64,000 nt of DNA, from NCBI GenBank assembly GCA_026982695.1, contig JALSGS010000014.1:62001-126000 (forward strand). The letters run 5' to 3'. The notes beneath the pieces are model-generated. The model was not told the origin of the DNA, did no database searches, and saw only the letters and a program-made list of their open reading frames with translations. The DNA is from Saprospiraceae bacterium. Lineage in GTDB: Bacteria > Bacteroidota > Bacteroidia > Chitinophagales > Saprospiraceae. Shown here piece after piece: positions 17,498 through 25,490 of the stretch. The position numbers were made by a program, and so were the translations under genes. The first letter of the stretch is position 1. Each line of letters begins with the position of its first letter.

Positions 17498-18415
17498 ATG
17501 ATCAACTTGCTATGGCTCAAAGGGGGCGCATGTGGCGGCAATACCATGTCGTTTTTAAGTGCCGACCAGCCCAACATTATCGAGTTGGTGCAAGACTTTG
17601 GCCTACGCATTATCTATCACCCCACTATAGGCCTCGAAATAGGTGAGCAAGTAAAAGAAATCCTCAACAATTGCCTAAAAGGGCGCATCGACCTGGACTT
17701 GTTCGTATTTGAAGGCTCCGTAGTACAAGGCCCTGATGGCAGCGGCACCATGAACATATTTGCCGATAGGCCTATGAAAGAATGGGTCCAACTGCTCGCT
17801 CCCAAAGCGCGCTACGTGATGGCTATAGGTGACTGTGCCGCATGGGGCGGCATCGTAGCTGTACCACCCAACCCCACCGAATCGACCGGCTTACAACATC
17901 ACAAACGGCAAAAAGGTGGATTTTTAGGTAGCGCATTTCGCTCCCGGGCTGGCTGGCCCGTGATCAACATCCCCGGCTGTCCTGCCCACCCTGACTGGAT
18001 CACACAAATCATCATCGCTATTGCTACCGACCGCATAAAAGAAGTTGAGCTCGATCAATGGGGGCGCCCACGCACTTTTTTTACCACTTTCGTGCAAAAT
18101 GGCTGTACCAATGCACATGCCTTTGCCAAAGGCATAAAAGGCGGCTTTGGCAAACGCGGAGGATGCCTGTACTTCGAAGCCGGCTGCCGTGGTACCATGA
18201 CCCACTCCAGCTGCAACCGCATTTTGTGGAATCGTACTTCTAGCAAAACGCGTGCTAACCATCCCTGCTTAGGTTGCACCGAGCCTGGTTTTCCACATCA
18301 CGATCTCAAGAAAGGTAGCATTTTCAAAACCATGAAGTACCTGGGCCTTGTGCCCAAAGAGCTACCCTATGGGCAAAGTAAGATGAGCTTTTTCCTCAAA
18401 GCGCTTATGCGCTAA
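17498..18415 (+). CDS. [NiFe]-hydrogenase small subunit, first copy (group 2a-like)
   Basis: 305 residues. It is an Fe-S electron-transfer subunit that would pair with a hydrogenase large subunit. The start is ATG 17498 (MINLLWLKGGACGGN); an upstream extension would run through the TetR gene in another frame. Cysteine blocks are all present: GGACGGN, IGDCAAWGG, NIPGCPAHPDW, FVQNGCTN, GGCLYFEAGCRG, SSCNRILWN, HPCLGCTEP. The first block has C-G-G-N where most hydrogenases have C-x-x-C, as in cyanobacterial and Huc small subunits. There is no Tat signal and no C-terminal membrane helix. It is clearly a diverged paralogue of the copy at 18604 and shorter at the C-terminus, with no large subunit of its own nearby. 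Confidence 0.9.
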   Translation: MINLLWLKGGACGGNTMSFLSADQPNIIELVQDFGLRIIYHPTIGLEIGEQVKEILNNCLKGRIDLDLFVFEGSVVQGPDGSGTMNIFADRPMKEWVQLLAPKARYVMAIGDCAAWGGIVAVPPNPTESTGLQHHKRQKGGFLGSAFRSRAGWPVINIPGCPAHPDWITQIIIAIATDRIKEVELDQWGRPRTFFTTFVQNGCTNAHAFAKGIKGGFGKRGGCLYFEAGCRGTMTHSSCNRILWNRTSSKTRANHPCLGCTEPGFPHHDLKKGSIFKTMKYLGLVPKELPYGQSKMSFFLKALMR

Positions 18416-18469
18416 ACCAACATACACATCTATTGCACCTACTAAGTTCCTGGCACAGCTCAAAGTTTT

Positions 18470-18510
18470 TTTAGAAAAAATTTTCTTTTTTTTAGAAAAA
18501 AATTTCTAAA
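18470..18510. promoter_or_regulatory. Candidate operator upstream of hupS2-hupL: inverted repeat plus degenerate copy
   Basis: A perfect inverted repeat TTTAGAAA-N4-TTTCTAAA is at 18491-18510. An imperfect copy, whose right arm is TTTCTTTT, lies just upstream at 18470-18489. The same perfect repeat is found at 24558-24577 before hypB and nowhere else that I could find in the window. It lies in a 188-bp AT-rich gap before the second small-subunit gene. The binding protein is unknown; the two TetR proteins are candidates. Confidence 0.6.
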
Positions 18511-18603
18511 ATTGCACAACTAATGAAATTTGCCCTTTGACATCAAAAGCCAAATAGATTTTTACACATGAAACTTTTTTAAAAACATTCAAACCCACCA
18601 GCT

Positions 18604-19569
18604 ATGGCAAATGTACTCTGGTTACAGGGCGGTGCATGTAGTGGCAACACCATGTCATTCCTTAACGCTGAGGAGCCCACTGTAGTCGAGCTCATCACCG
18701 ACTTCGGCATTAATATTTTGTGGCATCCATCTATTGGCCTAGAAATAGGTGAACAAGTGAGCGAGTTACTACGCGACTGCATTTCGGGCAAAAAACAACT
18801 GGACATTTTCGTGTTTGAAGGCACCATTGTGCAAGGCCCTAACGGGACAGGTGCTATGAACTACTTTGCCGACAGACCCATGAAAGAATGGGTCAAGGAG
18901 CTAGCACAAGCCGCACAATTTGTAGTAGCTGTAGGTGATTGTGCCACTTGGGGTGGCATTCCTGCCGTACCGCCCAACCCAAGTGAATCGACAGGCATGC
19001 AGTTTCACAAAAAGAAGAAAGGTGGCTTTCTTGGGGCCGACTTCGTGTCAAAAGGAGGTTTGCCCGTGATCAACATTCCAGGCTGTCCGGCACATCCCGA
19101 CTGGATCACACAGATTTTAGTAGCTATAGCCACAGGCCGCATCCAGGATGTGCTTATCGACGAGTATCATCGGCCCAAGACGTTCTTTACTGACTTTGTG
19201 CAAACGGGTTGTACCAATGCACCTGCATTCTTTGAGAAGATAGACGGACACTTTGGCAAGCGTGGCGGTTGTCTGTTCTACGAAGTGGGTTGTCGGGGGC
19301 CACTGACACACGCCAGTTGCAACCGCATCTTGTGGAACCGACAGTCGAGCAAGACACGTGCCAACCACCCTTGCCTAGGCTGTACGGAACCAGGATTCCC
19401 ACATCACGACCTCAAGAAAGGTAGCGTATTCAAGACAATGAAGTATTTGGGCTTTTTGCCTAAAGAGACGCCTCCTGGTGAGTCCAAGCTAGCTTATTGG
19501 TTCAAAGCTGGTGTAGGCAAAGTGATGGGCTCACCCCATTCAGCCAAGAGCTACGGCAAGTCCAAATGA
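18604..19569 (+). CDS. hupS: [NiFe]-hydrogenase small subunit, second copy (group 2a)
   Basis: 321 residues. It closely resembles cyanobacterial HupS and mycobacterial HucS (MANVLWLQGGACSGN, NIPGCPAHPDWITQ, CNRILWNRQSSKTRA). Cysteines usable for Fe-S clusters are C12, C113, C161, C203, C223, C230, C239, C257 and C260. The position equivalent to the second Cys of the usual first C-x-x-C is Asn15. No Tat leader or membrane anchor was found, so the enzyme should stay on the cytoplasmic side, as known for group 2 hydrogenases. It is followed after 53 bp by the large subunit and is thus the natural partner. A dedicated AT-rich promoter region with an inverted repeat precedes it. Confidence 0.95.
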   Translation: MANVLWLQGGACSGNTMSFLNAEEPTVVELITDFGINILWHPSIGLEIGEQVSELLRDCISGKKQLDIFVFEGTIVQGPNGTGAMNYFADRPMKEWVKELAQAAQFVVAVGDCATWGGIPAVPPNPSESTGMQFHKKKKGGFLGADFVSKGGLPVINIPGCPAHPDWITQILVAIATGRIQDVLIDEYHRPKTFFTDFVQTGCTNAPAFFEKIDGHFGKRGGCLFYEVGCRGPLTHASCNRILWNRQSSKTRANHPCLGCTEPGFPHHDLKKGSVFKTMKYLGFLPKETPPGESKLAYWFKAGVGKVMGSPHSAKSYGKSK

Positions 19570-19622
19570 ACCAATCGTTGATAACTTCACATAGAGTTTA
19601 TTAACCTTCAAACACCCTTATT

Positions 19623-21218
19623 ATGGCAACCAAAGAACTCAACATATCGCCCGTTGGCCGCGTAGAGGGCGACCTTGATGTCAAAGTCTATATGGAAAAT
19701 GGCGTGGTGACGCGTGCTCACACGCAAGCAGCCATGTATCGCGGCTTCGAAAAGATTCTACAAGGTAAAGACCCCCAGTCGGGCTTGATTGTCACACCAC
19801 GCGCATGTGGTATTTGTGGGGGGTCACACCTGTATTGCGCGTCCTTTGCTTTAGACACTGCTTGGCAGACGACGCTGCCGCCCAATGCGTTGTTGCTGCG
19901 TGCTATCGGACAAGCTACAGAGACCATACAAAGTATTCCGCGCTGGTTCTACGCCATCTTCGCCACAGATATGGCCAACAAGAAATTCGCCAACAAACCA
20001 CTATACGAAGAGGTGGTCAAGCGCTTTGCCGCCTACGTAGGTACCAGCTTCCAGCGCGGCGTCACTGCTTCGGGGCGCCCTGTTGAGGTCTATGCGCTCT
20101 TTGGCGGGCAGTGGCCACACTCCAGCTATATGGTGCCAGGTGGTGTGATGTGTGCTCCCACCCTCAAAGACATCACGCGAGCACATGCCATTATGAACCA
20201 CTTCCGCAACGAATGGCTGGAAACCGTTTGGTTGGGTTGTTCCATTGACCGCTATCTGGAGATAAAGACGTGGGACGATCTCATGGCCTGGCTTGAGGAG
20301 AATGAGTCGCACTATAATTCCGATCTGGGCTTGTTTATCCGTGCAGGCTTAGAGTTTGGTTTGGACAAATTTGGTCAAGGGGTAGGCAAGTTCCTGGCAT
20401 GGGGTACCTATATTCACAAGGACATGTACAACCACCCCACTATTAACGACCGAAATGCTGCTTGCATCAGCCCTGCAGGCTTCTTCGATGGCGAGCGCTA
20501 CTATCCTGCTAACCAAGAGCACGTAGCAGAATACATCAAGCACGCGTGGTATGAAAATCAAGCCGATGGCTTGCACCCATTTGAACAGCCTGCACCCACA
20601 CCTTCTATGAACCCCAGCAACCTGGAGCATTCCGATTTCCGCGGCAAGTATTCCTGGTCCAAGGCACCACGCTTCAATGGCCAGGCGGCCGAAGTAGGCC
20701 CCTTAGCTCGGGTGATCATGGCAGCTAACCCTAACAATGCCGCACACCAGATCCAGGATCCACTTTTTGGCGACATCATCAAGCGCATGGGACCTAGCGT
20801 ATTCACGCGCGTATTGGCCCGCATGCACGAAGCACCACGCATCTACAAACTCATCGAAGAGTGGCTTACGCAAATCGATCTGGATGGCGAATTTTACATC
20901 AAACCCAAAGAACGCGACGGCAAAGGTTGGGGAGCTACCGAAGCGGCTCGGGGTGCATTGGCACACTGGATCGAAGTAGAAAATGGTGTGATCAAGAACT
21001 ACCAGATCATCTCGCCCACTACCTGGAATGTAGGGCCTAATGACGCACAGGACAATCCAGGCCCCATTGAAGCAGCATTGGAAGGTACCGAAATTGAGGA
21101 TCCACACGACCCTGTAGAAGTGGGCATGGTAGCTCGCTCATTCGACTCCTGTCTGGTATGCACCGTACATGCACATGATGCCAAATCGGGTAAGGAGCTA
21201 GCCCGCTTTAAAGTATAA
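19623..21218 (+). CDS. hupL: [NiFe]-hydrogenase large subunit (group 2a)
   Basis: 531 residues. It carries the Ni-Fe(CN)2CO site and oxidises H2. The N-terminal nickel motif is RACGICGGSH (C62, C65) and the C-terminal motif is SCLVCTVH (C510, C513, H516). The last 15 residues after H516 (AHDAKSGKELARFKV) are the tail normally removed by the maturation protease. Regions such as LSGLIVTPR-type, QSIPRWFYAIFATD, GGQWPHSSYMVPGGVM and GWGATEAARGAL fit cyanobacterial HupL and Huc-type enzymes. It is the only large-subunit gene in the window. No membrane or quinone-reactive partner subunit was identified. Confidence 0.96.
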   Translation: MATKELNISPVGRVEGDLDVKVYMENGVVTRAHTQAAMYRGFEKILQGKDPQSGLIVTPRACGICGGSHLYCASFALDTAWQTTLPPNALLLRAIGQATETIQSIPRWFYAIFATDMANKKFANKPLYEEVVKRFAAYVGTSFQRGVTASGRPVEVYALFGGQWPHSSYMVPGGVMCAPTLKDITRAHAIMNHFRNEWLETVWLGCSIDRYLEIKTWDDLMAWLEENESHYNSDLGLFIRAGLEFGLDKFGQGVGKFLAWGTYIHKDMYNHPTINDRNAACISPAGFFDGERYYPANQEHVAEYIKHAWYENQADGLHPFEQPAPTPSMNPSNLEHSDFRGKYSWSKAPRFNGQAAEVGPLARVIMAANPNNAAHQIQDPLFGDIIKRMGPSVFTRVLARMHEAPRIYKLIEEWLTQIDLDGEFYIKPKERDGKGWGATEAARGALAHWIEVENGVIKNYQIISPTTWNVGPNDAQDNPGPIEAALEGTEIEDPHDPVEVGMVARSFDSCLVCTVHAHDAKSGKELARFKV

Positions 21219-21250
21219 ACGGCAACTTGCTGAAAACGACTTATATCCCT

Positions 21251-21283
21251 GCGCCTGGCCCTATTACTTTAGCGGCCAGGCGC
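21251..21283 (+). terminator. GC-rich hairpin after hupL (possible attenuator or terminator)
   Basis: A perfect 10-bp stem (GCGCCTGGCC / GGCCAGGCGC) with a 13-nt loop, about 35 nt after the hupL stop and 117 nt before the protease gene. Only a weak T-run follows. It may lower expression of the downstream accessory genes relative to the structural genes (inference). Confidence 0.5.
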
Positions 21284-21399
21284 CGTTATTTGCTTAGCGT
21301 GTCGTCCGAATGGAAAAATCATATGCACTTGTGTACTTAGCATCATCACCGTAGTACATGAGTACATGCATTAAAAAACACTACTGGACTTCTATAATC

Positions 21400-21903
21400 A
21401 TGAGTAAAACACCTGATGAGCAGCAGCCTATTGCCATTTTGGGTTTTGGCAATCCCGTCAGAGAAGATGACGGAGCAGGCATACACGTCATTGAGCTGCT
21501 CAAAGAAGCACTGGGTAGCAATCCTCAAATAGCCATATACGACATGGGTACAGCTGCATTTGAGGTATTGTTCCGCCTTCAGGCACATGAGCACATCATC
21601 ATCGTCGACGCTGTCATTAACTCGGGCGAAGCACCGGGTACAATATTCCGCCTGCCAGCCCATGCCATTGAGGCACACATACAGGACGACCCACTGGTAT
21701 TTCTACACCAGCTCAAATGGGATCAAGCACTGTCATATACCAAAAAGATACTGGGCGACACCTTTGAGCAAAAGCAAATTGATGTCTGGCTTATCGCCAT
21801 TGAACATACCCGCTTCAATCTGGAAATGAGCCCAACCATTCGAACGGCTTGCAAGCGCGTAGCACAACACATCATGGAACAATTAAAAACGCCATCTTCA
21901 TGA
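21400..21903 (+). CDS. Hydrogenase maturation endopeptidase
   Basis: 167 residues. HupD/HycI family: it removes the C-terminal tail of the large subunit after nickel insertion. The motif ILGFGNPVREDDGAGIHV near the N-terminus contains the Asp/Glu metal ligands, and DAVINSGEAPGTIF is the second conserved block. The start is ATG 21400; an in-frame ATG at 21358 would add 14 residues before the expected N-terminus. The stop overlaps the next start (ATGA). The substrate is presumably the HupL encoded directly upstream. Confidence 0.9.
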   Translation: MSKTPDEQQPIAILGFGNPVREDDGAGIHVIELLKEALGSNPQIAIYDMGTAAFEVLFRLQAHEHIIIVDAVINSGEAPGTIFRLPAHAIEAHIQDDPLVFLHQLKWDQALSYTKKILGDTFEQKQIDVWLIAIEHTRFNLEMSPTIRTACKRVAQHIMEQLKTPSS

Positions 21904-22271
21904 TGTTCATTCCACCAGGCAAACATCCCAAGCGTAATATTCATCCACCTGTGGGGGAAAACGAGGTGGCATTGCGCGATGGGCACTTAATCATTGGATG
22001 CGAGGTAGCACGTCAAGTATTCGGGCAATCGCTCAACGCGCTGATTACTTACTACCCACAACGCCGCACGCTACTTTTGTCCAAGGTGTCGGACGAAGTG
22101 TTTAAGAGCATGCACAAATCCGAACAAGCCTTGCTCAAATTGCGCAATGCCCGTGGCGACATAGCAGTATCGATACAGGGTATTTTAGTGGATCATCAAA
22201 TAGATGACACCGACCGCACTTTGCCATGGGAATCGCCGGAAGGTAGCCATATTCTAATGGTCGTACTATAA
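21900..22271 (+). CDS. Unknown protein in the hydrogenase operon
   Basis: 123 residues. ATG 21900 overlaps the protease stop by 4 bp (ATGA); a second ATG follows directly. No recognised family. The protein is mixed alpha/beta, begins FIPPGKHPKRNIHPPVGENEV, has a central ITYYPQRRTLLLSKVSDEVFKS segment, and ends with a hydrophobic GSHILMVVL tail. No signal peptide or transmembrane helix was found. Tight coupling to the protease gene suggests a maturation, chaperone or accessory-subunit role, but this is inference. Confidence 0.75.
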   Translation: MMFIPPGKHPKRNIHPPVGENEVALRDGHLIIGCEVARQVFGQSLNALITYYPQRRTLLLSKVSDEVFKSMHKSEQALLKLRNARGDIAVSIQGILVDHQIDDTDRTLPWESPEGSHILMVVL

Positions 22272-22313
22272 CTAGCACATTGCTTGAGCATAACTAAATG
22301 ACAACACCTGCAT

Positions 22314-22637
22314 ATGCGTTTGCCCGAAGAATTATTGCAATGGCCCGTCCGTGAAGTACCAGGGTGCACAGCTGACCTGTCCATCTTGTACGATGATGAG
22401 TGGCTACAAGATAGTGTGGTATACACACATGTTTTCGCGTACAAAAGCCAATGGCATATTTGGATGGTCTTTGCCTTTCGGCAAAATCCTTTGCAGCTCA
22501 TTTGCCGACAAGGACTTACCTGTCATAGCCAGAGGCAAGCTGAAGCCTTCGCTCAAATTTTGGCGCGCGGCGTGGGTCGTGATAGCCGAGGCACGTTAAA
22601 AATCGACGAAAATGTTTTCCATTTTAGCAAAAGCTGA
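22314..22637 (+). CDS. Conserved small unknown protein, paralogue B of a pair in the hydrogenase island
   Basis: 107 residues. It is homologous to the 118-residue protein at 16465-16821 over its last 83 residues, with no gaps (L.DD.WL.D, VFA, PLQL, D.RGTL..DE..FH). The N-termini differ (here MRLPEELLQWPVREVPGC). There is no signal or membrane segment. Its 3' end overlaps the following gene by 26 bp. It carries one exact copy of the 13-mer GCCTTTCGGCAAA, which encodes AFRQ here. Confidence 0.75.
   Translation: MRLPEELLQWPVREVPGCTADLSILYDDEWLQDSVVYTHVFAYKSQWHIWMVFAFRQNPLQLICRQGLTCHSQRQAEAFAQILARGVGRDSRGTLKIDENVFHFSKS
22473..22485 (+). repeat. 13-mer GCCTTTCGGCAAA (copy in small unknown protein B)
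   Basis: Exact copy, + orientation, followed by A. Read as AFRQ in the host gene. Confidence 0.85.
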
Positions 22638-24150
22638 CGCAATACCCCATCTCACTGCACTTTTGAGCAAAACCTTGCCTGCCACCATCGCCCAGCAAAT
22701 CGAGTGGCGACCAGAAAGAGCAGTGCAGGTACCTGCTTTTGGTCTGATGCCCTTTAGGCATACTGAACAAGGATTTGTCCACCAACCCGACTGGTACTTT
22801 GCCACTTTGCCACTACTACTCTGGATGCCCGACCCTGACGGCCAACAGCTCGCTCTATTAGCCCAACTCACTGATACGGACATAGCAAATGAAGATCGAG
22901 CAGGCATAGCGCTATTTGCACGCCTCAGCCGAGCCCTATCTAGTGGCATCCCTGTGACCGAAACCGACTTAGACACTTTGCAAACCTTAGCAATGCAAGC
23001 CCAAGAACCCCACATACGCCATGCTCTACTCCACAACCTCTTTGCCTCGAGCTTACTGGGGCAAGTGCCAGAAGCTCGGCAAACCCAAGCCATGGAAGCC
23101 TTTCAGGATATTCTAGCAATGGAAGGCCTGCCCACCGACCGCAAATACTTCTCGGTAGCTCTACTGACCAGCTGGTTGCAGGACATGCAAGCCACCGATG
23201 AAGCACGTTACTATCTCGAAGAAGTGCTATGGCCCATACGCACTCAATTGCCCCCACATGGCCGCCACTACGTGCATTACCTGTACCTTAGCGACCAGTG
23301 GCCTCGATGGGTAGATGCTCCCTCCTCCGAAGCACGTGAAACGTTCAAACAACTACTATGGGATACCCTCACCTTCTACCAACAGCTCGATGCGCATCAT
23401 CCCTTTGTCCCTGACCTGTACCAAATGACGGCACAATTCGCTATGGCCGATAGCTCATGGTCCGAAGCCCTCAACTACATCGGCAAGGCCATTGACGGGT
23501 TTGAGACCTTGGGCGACGAAGGCGCACAACTACAAGCACTGCGCACCAAAGGGTACATCTTATGGGCATGGGCCCAAAACGGTCAGCCTCAATTTTTCGA
23601 TCAAGCCCTCAAAGTACTACAGCAAGTAGCACGCCAAGTATATAAAGACGACAATCCAGAAATGTATGCCGATCTACAACACACCATCGGCATCATCTTG
23701 GCCCAAAAACCCGTAGATGCTAAAAAACGCGGCATTATGGCAGGTATGGCCGAGACAGCATTCCAAGAAGCTATGCAGACAGCACGCCAATACGGCATGG
23801 ACCAACTGTATGCCCGCATCTGTAACAACTATGGCAATGCCTTGCAATCTTTTCCCGACTCGCGTTGGACGGATAAATACGACAAGGCCTTGTTTTACTA
23901 TCAGGAAGCTTTGGACCGACGTCCAGCTGATCAATTTGCCGAAGAACGCGCTCGCATCCTGGCCAACTACCTAGAAGCCAGTTGGCATGCTGGCAATGCC
24001 GAAGCTTTTAGCCAAAGCCGATATGAAGACATGAAGCAGCGCGCAGAAGAAATACTACAGCTCACCCAAAACCCCGAACTGTGCCAACAAGCCCAGCAAA
24101 CACTTCAGCTATTAGAAAAGCTGAAGCAAGCACATACTACCTCTACATGA
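22612..24150 (+). CDS. Helical/TPR-like protein of the hydrogenase operon
   Basis: 512 residues. The middle and C-terminal parts contain tandem helix pairs with TPR-like spacing (for example ALNYIGKAIDGFETLGDEGAQLQALRTKG region, ADLQHTIGIILAQ, YARICNNYGNAL, KALFYYQEALDRRPADQFAEE). The N-terminal ~100 residues are unassigned. No signal peptide, so cytoplasmic. It starts inside the preceding gene (26-bp overlap) and ends 32 bp before hypA. TPR proteins are protein-protein scaffolds; a chaperone or assembly role for the hydrogenase is inferred from position only. Confidence 0.75.
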   Translation: MFSILAKADAIPHLTALLSKTLPATIAQQIEWRPERAVQVPAFGLMPFRHTEQGFVHQPDWYFATLPLLLWMPDPDGQQLALLAQLTDTDIANEDRAGIALFARLSRALSSGIPVTETDLDTLQTLAMQAQEPHIRHALLHNLFASSLLGQVPEARQTQAMEAFQDILAMEGLPTDRKYFSVALLTSWLQDMQATDEARYYLEEVLWPIRTQLPPHGRHYVHYLYLSDQWPRWVDAPSSEARETFKQLLWDTLTFYQQLDAHHPFVPDLYQMTAQFAMADSSWSEALNYIGKAIDGFETLGDEGAQLQALRTKGYILWAWAQNGQPQFFDQALKVLQQVARQVYKDDNPEMYADLQHTIGIILAQKPVDAKKRGIMAGMAETAFQEAMQTARQYGMDQLYARICNNYGNALQSFPDSRWTDKYDKALFYYQEALDRRPADQFAEERARILANYLEASWHAGNAEAFSQSRYEDMKQRAEEILQLTQNPELCQQAQQTLQLLEKLKQAHTTST

Positions 24151-24182
24151 CATGAACACCATCACTATCCAACATACTGCCC

Positions 24183-24539
24183 ATGCACGAAGTCTCGTTG
24201 GTCAGAAGTATCTTTCAAACACTGGAAGAAGAATTTGGCACCACTGAACTCAGTCGCTTGCAAAGCATCGAGTTGCGCATTGGCCTTTTGGCTAACGTAG
24301 AGCCCGTGCTGCTGCAAAATGCCTTTAAAGCCTGGACCGAAGCTGAAGGGCGCTTCCTACATGTCCAGCTCCACATCGAAATAGTCCCCATAGAAGTGCA
24401 CTGTCCTGCATGTGGAAAAAATAGCCAAGTAGAAAACTATCGCTTTACCTGCCAACATTGTGGTCAACCTACCAACCAAGTTGTTCACGGCACCGAACTG
24501 CTCATTCACCGCGTGCACTTTGAAGAGAAGGACAATTAA
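24183..24539 (+). CDS. hypA: Hydrogenase nickel incorporation protein HypA
   Basis: 118 residues. It starts MHEVSLVRSI with the Ni-binding His2. The zinc site is C74-x2-C77 and C90-x2-C93 (CPAC / CQHC). It delivers nickel, with HypB, to the large-subunit precursor. It is the last gene before a 222-bp promoter-like gap. Confidence 0.96.
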   Translation: MHEVSLVRSIFQTLEEEFGTTELSRLQSIELRIGLLANVEPVLLQNAFKAWTEAEGRFLHVQLHIEIVPIEVHCPACGKNSQVENYRFTCQHCGQPTNQVVHGTELLIHRVHFEEKDN

Positions 24540-24557
24540 TGCCAAGGCAGGAATAAC

Positions 24558-24577
24558 TTTAGAAAATTTTTTCTAAA
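24558..24577. promoter_or_regulatory. Candidate operator upstream of hypB
   Basis: A perfect inverted repeat TTTAGAAA-N4-TTTCTAAA with the same arms as the site at 18491-18510. It lies 12 bp upstream of the candidate -33 box, where an activator or upstream-bound factor could sit. Confidence 0.6.
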
Positions 24578-24589
24578 AAATAGAAACAC

Positions 24590-24620
24590 TTTTCCAATCA
24601 TTATTCTTCTCGTAACTTCG
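24590..24620 (+). promoter_or_regulatory. Candidate hypB promoter
   Basis: TTTT (24590-24593), a spacer of exactly 19 nt, then TAACTTCG (24613-24620). This is a near match to the Bacteroidota TTTG-N19-TAnnTTTG promoter. The predicted leader is ~135 nt before the hypB ATG. Confidence 0.5.
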
Positions 24621-24761
24621 TAGTCCATACATAAACTTCCACCTAACCAACTGTACTGCCTCCTCTATTTACGGGCAGCTCGAGACGAAATAACTACTTG
24701 CCTTTAAAAAACAGGAGCCACAACAAGTGCAAGTAAGTGGCATATAAAAAAATTACCACAA

Positions 24762-25490
24762 ATGGGAAAGACAGCCAAATCGACTAAAGCAGCAAGAGGG
24801 ACTGTAGCCTGTGACAACACTACCATCAACCTATTGAAGGCCAATGATTTTGTTGCAGAAAACATCCGAAAGGAGATGGCCCGAAGGGGGATTCTCATGA
24901 TCAATATCACTAGTTCACCAGGCAGTGGCAAAACGACGCTACTACAGGAAACTGCCCGCCGCATTGGCAAACAGGTACACATGAAGATTCTGGTGGGCGA
25001 TTTAGAAACCGAACGCGATGCCGAGCGGCTGCGCGAAGTTGGCGCCGAAGCCCTCCAGATCGTCACAGGGGGGATCTGTCATCTGGAAGCGCAAATGATC
25101 TGGCAAGCCATCGAAGCTATTGACCTAGAAGGTGTAGAACTGCTCATCGTAGAAAACGTTGGCAACCTGGTGTGCCCTGCTTCCTTCGACTTGGGCGAGG
25201 ATTACCGCGTAACGCTCATTGCCACCACGGAAGGGGACGACAAGCCGCGCAAGTATCCGCGCATGTTCCTGACCAGCGAGCTGATGCTCGTCTCAAAAGC
25301 CGATCTATTACCCTATCTACCTTTCGAAGTGGAAAAAGTCGTGGAAGACGCGCGCAGCATCAATCCCGATATAGAAGTCATTGAAATTTCGAGCTTAACA
25401 GGACAAGGCATGGATCAGTGGTGCACATGGCTATTGGATCGAGTAACTGAAAAAAAAGCTGCACACGCAACACAGCAAAATACTGCATGA
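24762..25490 (+). CDS. hypB: Hydrogenase nickel incorporation GTPase HypB
   Basis: 242 residues. A SIMIBI-class GTPase that loads nickel with HypA. P-loop SSPGSGKTT (51-59), metal-site GGICHLE (C106, H107), ENVGNLVCPASFDLGE (C138), and the GTPase base-specificity region VSKADLLPY. There is no His-rich N-terminal nickel store. It overlaps hypF by 4 bp (ATGA). Confidence 0.97.
   Translation: MGKTAKSTKAARGTVACDNTTINLLKANDFVAENIRKEMARRGILMINITSSPGSGKTTLLQETARRIGKQVHMKILVGDLETERDAERLREVGAEALQIVTGGICHLEAQMIWQAIEAIDLEGVELLIVENVGNLVCPASFDLGEDYRVTLIATTEGDDKPRKYPRMFLTSELMLVSKADLLPYLPFEVEKVVEDARSINPDIEVIEISSLTGQGMDQWCTWLLDRVTEKKAAHATQQNTA

Noticed and set aside
17759-17771. One-mismatch relative of the 13-mer (TTTGCCGATAGGC) in the first small-subunit gene
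   Set aside because: It encodes the conserved FADRP of hydrogenase small subunits, and the paralogue has a more distant version at the same place. This is explained by protein conservation, so it was not counted.
18536-18549. CTTTGACATCAAAA shared by the hupS2 leader (18536) and the VCBS upstream region (~49657)
   Set aside because: Only two copies, in unrelated contexts and AT-rich DNA. Chance cannot be excluded.
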